Of a stretch of DNA of 64,000 nucleotides, positions 61,170-64,000 are shown in pieces; within the stretch, counting starts at the first letter, position 1, and each line of letters begins with the position of its first letter. The translations under genes and the position numbers were made by a program. The notes below the pieces were generated by a model. That model worked only from the letters and a program-made list of their open reading frames with translations. It was not told the origin of the DNA and searched no databases. Where the stretch lies: positions 186,001-250,000 of the forward strand of contig NZ_JAMXLE010000003.1 in NCBI RefSeq assembly GCF_024055895.1, in the 5' to 3' direction. Origin of the DNA: Rhizobium sp. L1K21. Lineage in GTDB: Bacteria > Pseudomonadota > Alphaproteobacteria > Rhizobiales > Rhizobiaceae.

Positions 61170-61259
61170 CAAAACAATAATAAAACTCGTTGGTTTCCAT
61201 ATTAGCTGCAACGTGCATTTCCGCCAAGCGGCACCGATTTATTTTGCGGAGAAAAATCG

Positions 61260-62399
61260 ATGAGCTTTGCAAAGAGCGCTTTTCTTTCCATCCTCATTGC
61301 CGCTGCCACGCTGCCGGCTGGCGCAGTTGCTCAGGAGGCCGCCAAGGCCCCGCCACAGCCTGTGACAGTTGTCACGATGAAGGCGCAATCCGTGACGATC
61401 ACGTCGAGCCTGCCCGGCCGCGTGGTGGCTTCCGGTGTGGCGGAGGTCCGCCCGCAGGTAAACGGCATCATTACCAAACGTCTGTTCGAGGAAGGATCGA
61501 GGGTCAAGGCAGGCGATGTTCTCTACCAGATCGATCCGGCGACCTACGAAGCGCAGGTGGTGGCCGCCAAGGCCGCCGTTCTGGAGGCTCAGGTTAATCT
61601 CGATTCGGCCAACCGCGAGCTTGATCGTGTTCAATCGCTTCTCAAGAGCAATGTCGCCAGCCAGCAGACGGTCGATAACGCGGTTGCCAAGCGCGATTCG
61701 GCCAATGCGGCACTGGAGGTGGCCAAGGCGCAGCTTCTCACTGCCAATATCGACCTTGAGCGCACGACGATCCGCGCACAGATCTCCGGTGCCATCGGGC
61801 GTTCGCTCACCACGCAGGGCGCACTGGTTATCTCCGGCCAAACCTCGCCTCTCGCCGTCATCCGCAAACTGGATCCGGTTTATGTCGATGCCGCCCAATC
61901 GGCAGCCGATCTCATTCGCTGGAAGCGCAAAGGAATAGAAGGCCTGGTCGCCACAAAGGACGATACCAAGGTCAAGCTGACGCTGGCCGACCGCACGGTC
62001 TACGAACAAACCGGGGAACTGACCGCGGCCGAACCCAATGTGGACGAGCAGACCGGCATCATCACGCTTCGCCTGGAATTCCCCAATCCGAAGGAACTGT
62101 TGCTGCCGGGCATGTATGTGCAGGTGGAAATGCCCCAAGGCGTTATCGACGATGCCATACTCGTTCCACAAGAAGGCGTTTCACGCGACCGTCGCGGCAA
62201 CCCCACCGCTTTGATTGCCAATGCCGACAATGTCGTGGAAGAGCGGACACTGACCGTGCTTGGCGACCGCGGGTCGGACTGGATCGTTACCGACGGATTG
62301 GAGACCGGCGACCGAGTCATCGTCGAGGGACTTCAAAAAATCGCCGTTGGCGCGACTGTCGCACCGGAAGAGCGCGCCGCTCAACCGGTAAAGAACTGA
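61260..62399 (+). CDS. bepD: RND efflux periplasmic adaptor (BepD-like)
   Basis: A 379-residue membrane-fusion protein: signal sequence ([20 protein letters not shown]), barrel-sandwich and lipoyl domains around [25 protein letters not shown] and [14 protein letters not shown], a helical hairpin ([19 protein letters not shown]) and the beta-barrel. It has no lipobox cysteine, unlike AcrA, so it is held by complex partners. GGAG precedes the ATG and the gene is followed by the pump after 16 bp. BepD and BepF are both candidates for the name. Confidence 0.88.
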   Translation: MSFAKSAFLSILIAAATLPAGAVAQEAAKAPPQPVTVVTMKAQSVTITSSLPGRVVASGVAEVRPQVNGIITKRLFEEGSRVKAGDVLYQIDPATYEAQVVAAKAAVLEAQVNLDSANRELDRVQSLLKSNVASQQTVDNAVAKRDSANAALEVAKAQLLTANIDLERTTIRAQISGAIGRSLTTQGALVISGQTSPLAVIRKLDPVYVDAAQSAADLIRWKRKGIEGLVATKDDTKVKLTLADRTVYEQTGELTAAEPNVDEQTGIITLRLEFPNPKELLLPGMYVQVEMPQGVIDDAILVPQEGVSRDRRGNPTALIANADNVVEERTLTVLGDRGSDWIVTDGLETGDRVIVEGLQKIAVGATVAPEERAAQPVKN

Positions 62400-62415
62400 T
62401 TTCGCGGAGACCGAC

Positions 62416-64000
62416 ATGGCACGTTTTTTCATAGACAGGCCGATTTTTGCCTGGGTGATCTCCATCGTCATCATGGGCGCTGGCCTCTTGTCGATCATGA
62501 CACTGCCGATATCGCAATATCCGCAGATCGCACCGCCGACCATTTCTGTGCGCGCCGCCTATCCGGGCGCCTCGGCAGAAACGGTTGCCAATACGGTGAC
62601 AAAAGTGATCGAGCAGCGCATGACCGGGCTCGACGGATTGCGTTATTTTTCCTCCAGCTCCACCTCCGCCGGCACCGCGTCGCTGAGCCTGACGTTCGAG
62701 ACGGGGACCGATCCCGACATTGCTCAGGTGCAGGTGCAAAACAAGCTGTCACAGGCTTTGTCGCTTTTGCCGGAAGTGGTGCAGCGTCAGGGCGTTACGG
62801 TTCAGAAGTCGTCTGCCTCCTTCCTGATGGTTATCGGCCTGATATCGGAGGACGGCGCGCTGGATGAAGCGGATCTTTCCGATTATCTCAACACAAACCT
62901 TGTCGACGAGTTCAGCCGGATCGAAGGTGTTGGCGAGGTCCAGGTTTTCGGCTCGAAATATGCCATGCGTATCTGGCTCGATCCAGTCAAGCTCGCCGCT
63001 TATGGTCTTGCACCCAATGATGTCGTCAGTGCCGTATCTCAGGAAAACGCGCAGATTTCGGCGGGCGCTTTCGGCACGCTGCCAACCGTCGAGGGCCAGC
63101 AGCTCAACGCCACAATCACGGCGCAATCGCTGTTGCGCACCCCGCAGGATTTCGAGCAGATCGTGCTGCGCGCAGCAACCGATGGCGGCCTCGTGCTTCT
63201 CAAGGATGTCGCACGCGTCGAGGTCGGCGCACAGGATTATTCGACAATCGCGCGCTACAACGGCAAGCCCTCTTCAGGCATGGCCATTCGCCTTGCATCG
63301 GGTGCCAATGCGCTGGAGACCGCCGAGCTGGTCAAGCAGAAGATTGAGGAATATTCCGCCTTCTTCCCCGAGAACGTCTCTTATGTCATCCCCTATGACA
63401 CGACGCCTTTCGTGCAGCTTTCGATCGAGGAAGTGGTCAAGACGCTGATCGAGGCGATCGTGCTCGTCTTCCTCGTCATGCTGCTGTTCCTGCAAAATAT
63501 CCGTGCGACGCTGATCCCCACACTGGCGGTTCCGGTTGTCTTGCTCGGCACGTTCGGCATTCTGGCGCTTGCCGGCTTCTCCATCAATACGTTGACCATG
63601 CTGGCGATGGTTCTCGCCATTGGTCTCCTCGTGGACGACGCGATCGTCGTCGTGGAAAATGTCGAGCGCATTATCGAGGAAGAACAGCTCAGTCCGCTTG
63701 AAGCCACGCGCAAGTCGATGAGCCAGATCACCGGTGCGCTCATCGGTATCGCACTCGTGCTTTCGGCCGTGTTCGTGCCGATGGCGTTCTTCGGTGGTTC
63801 GACAGGCGTCATCTATCAGCAGTTCTCCATCACCATCGTTTCGGCAATGGGGCTTTCCGTGCTTGTGGCGCTATCGCTGACGCCGGCGCTTTGCGCCACC
63901 ATTCTGCGCTCCAAGGATGCGCATCATGCCAAGCGTGGTCCGGCCGGCTGGTTCAATCGCGGCTTTGATTCCGTGAGCCATGGTTATGGCAGCACTGTTG
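62416..64000 (+). CDS. bepE: RND multidrug efflux pump (BepE-like), 3' end outside window
   Basis: Start of an AcrB-type inner-membrane pump, about 528 of ~1050 residues seen. The N-terminus [21 protein letters not shown] is typical. Porter-domain segments follow, and from ~335 helices 2-6 with [21 protein letters not shown] and the proton-relay helix [20 protein letters not shown] carrying the Asp-Asp pair. It exports hydrophobic drugs or bile-type compounds together with BepD and an outer-membrane TolC-like protein encoded elsewhere. Confidence 0.9.
   Translation, partial: MARFFIDRPIFAWVISIVIMGAGLLSIMTLPISQYPQIAPPTISVRAAYPGASAETVANTVTKVIEQRMTGLDGLRYFSSSSTSAGTASLSLTFETGTDPDIAQVQVQNKLSQALSLLPEVVQRQGVTVQKSSASFLMVIGLISEDGALDEADLSDYLNTNLVDEFSRIEGVGEVQVFGSKYAMRIWLDPVKLAAYGLAPNDVVSAVSQENAQISAGAFGTLPTVEGQQLNATITAQSLLRTPQDFEQIVLRAATDGGLVLLKDVARVEVGAQDYSTIARYNGKPSSGMAIRLASGANALETAELVKQKIEEYSAFFPENVSYVIPYDTTPFVQLSIEEVVKTLIEAIVLVFLVMLLFLQNIRATLIPTLAVPVVLLGTFGILALAGFSINTLTMLAMVLAIGLLVDDAIVVVENVERIIEEEQLSPLEATRKSMSQITGALIGIALVLSAVFVPMAFFGGSTGVIYQQFSITIVSAMGLSVLVALSLTPALCATILRSKDAHHAKRGPAGWFNRGFDSVSHGYGSTV

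Overview
The window looks like a replicon segment from a Brucella/Ochrobactrum-type alphaproteobacterium (Hyphomicrobiales). The grounds are the gene content and order: a glpDSTPQUV-type glycerol-3-phosphate uptake operon, pcaIJF with a divergent pcaR, a bepRDE-like RND efflux locus and many ABC uptake operons. Base composition is moderately high GC, and three promoters match the alphaproteobacterial general-stress (EcfG) consensus. I see no rRNA or tRNA gene, insertion sequence, prophage or CRISPR array. It is mainly a catabolic and transport region. This assignment is from recognition, not from a database search.

Layout. 1-6608 (-): glycerol-3-phosphate dehydrogenase and a complete ABC importer; the binding-protein gene runs off the left edge. 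6896-9710: a TetR regulator divergent from an Old Yellow Enzyme-type N-demethylase-like flavoprotein. 9813-13295: beta-ketoadipate pathway end steps (pcaF, pcaJ, pcaI) and divergent pcaR. 13318-19854 (-): amidase, agmatine deiminase, gamma-glutamylputrescine oxidase and synthetase, and a GntR regulator, which together form an agmatine/putrescine block. 20024-23915 (-): a MarR regulator and a three-gene envelope or lipid cluster (sulfatase-fold membrane enzyme, FkbM methyltransferase, CDP-alcohol phosphatidyltransferase). 24100-27316 (-): proXWV-type betaine importer. 27776-31514 (-): three-subunit GMC flavoprotein dehydrogenase with triheme cytochrome c. 31936-38309 (+): potABCD-like polyamine importer, amidohydrolase and TetR, behind a consensus sigma-54 promoter. 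38410-38550 (+): an unannotated 46-residue protein behind an EcfG promoter. 38638-46088 (-): a beta-oxidation operon. 46469-49093 (+): ligase-associated exonuclease and ATP-dependent DNA ligase. 49308-54238: glgX, a YfdC-type FNT channel, a BON-MscS channel and CsbD, with an osmotic/general-stress flavour. 54467-60425: GntR, a polyamine/opine-type ABC importer and a hydantoin-racemase-like enzyme. 60477-64000: bepR-like repressor, RND adaptor and RND pump (cut by the right edge).

The observations I rate highest are these. (1) The two glycerol-3-phosphate ATPases carry complementary defects (signature motif in one, H-loop in the other), predicting a heterodimer with one canonical and one degenerate ATP site. 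(2) Three correctly placed GGAAC-N16/17-CGTT promoters tie csbD, a novel 46-aa protein and the fatty-acid oxidation operon to the general stress response. (3) A perfect sigma-54 promoter precedes the polyamine operon. (4) An uncharacterised lipid-headgroup gene cluster is present. (5) A racemase is coupled to an importer without any hydantoinase nearby.
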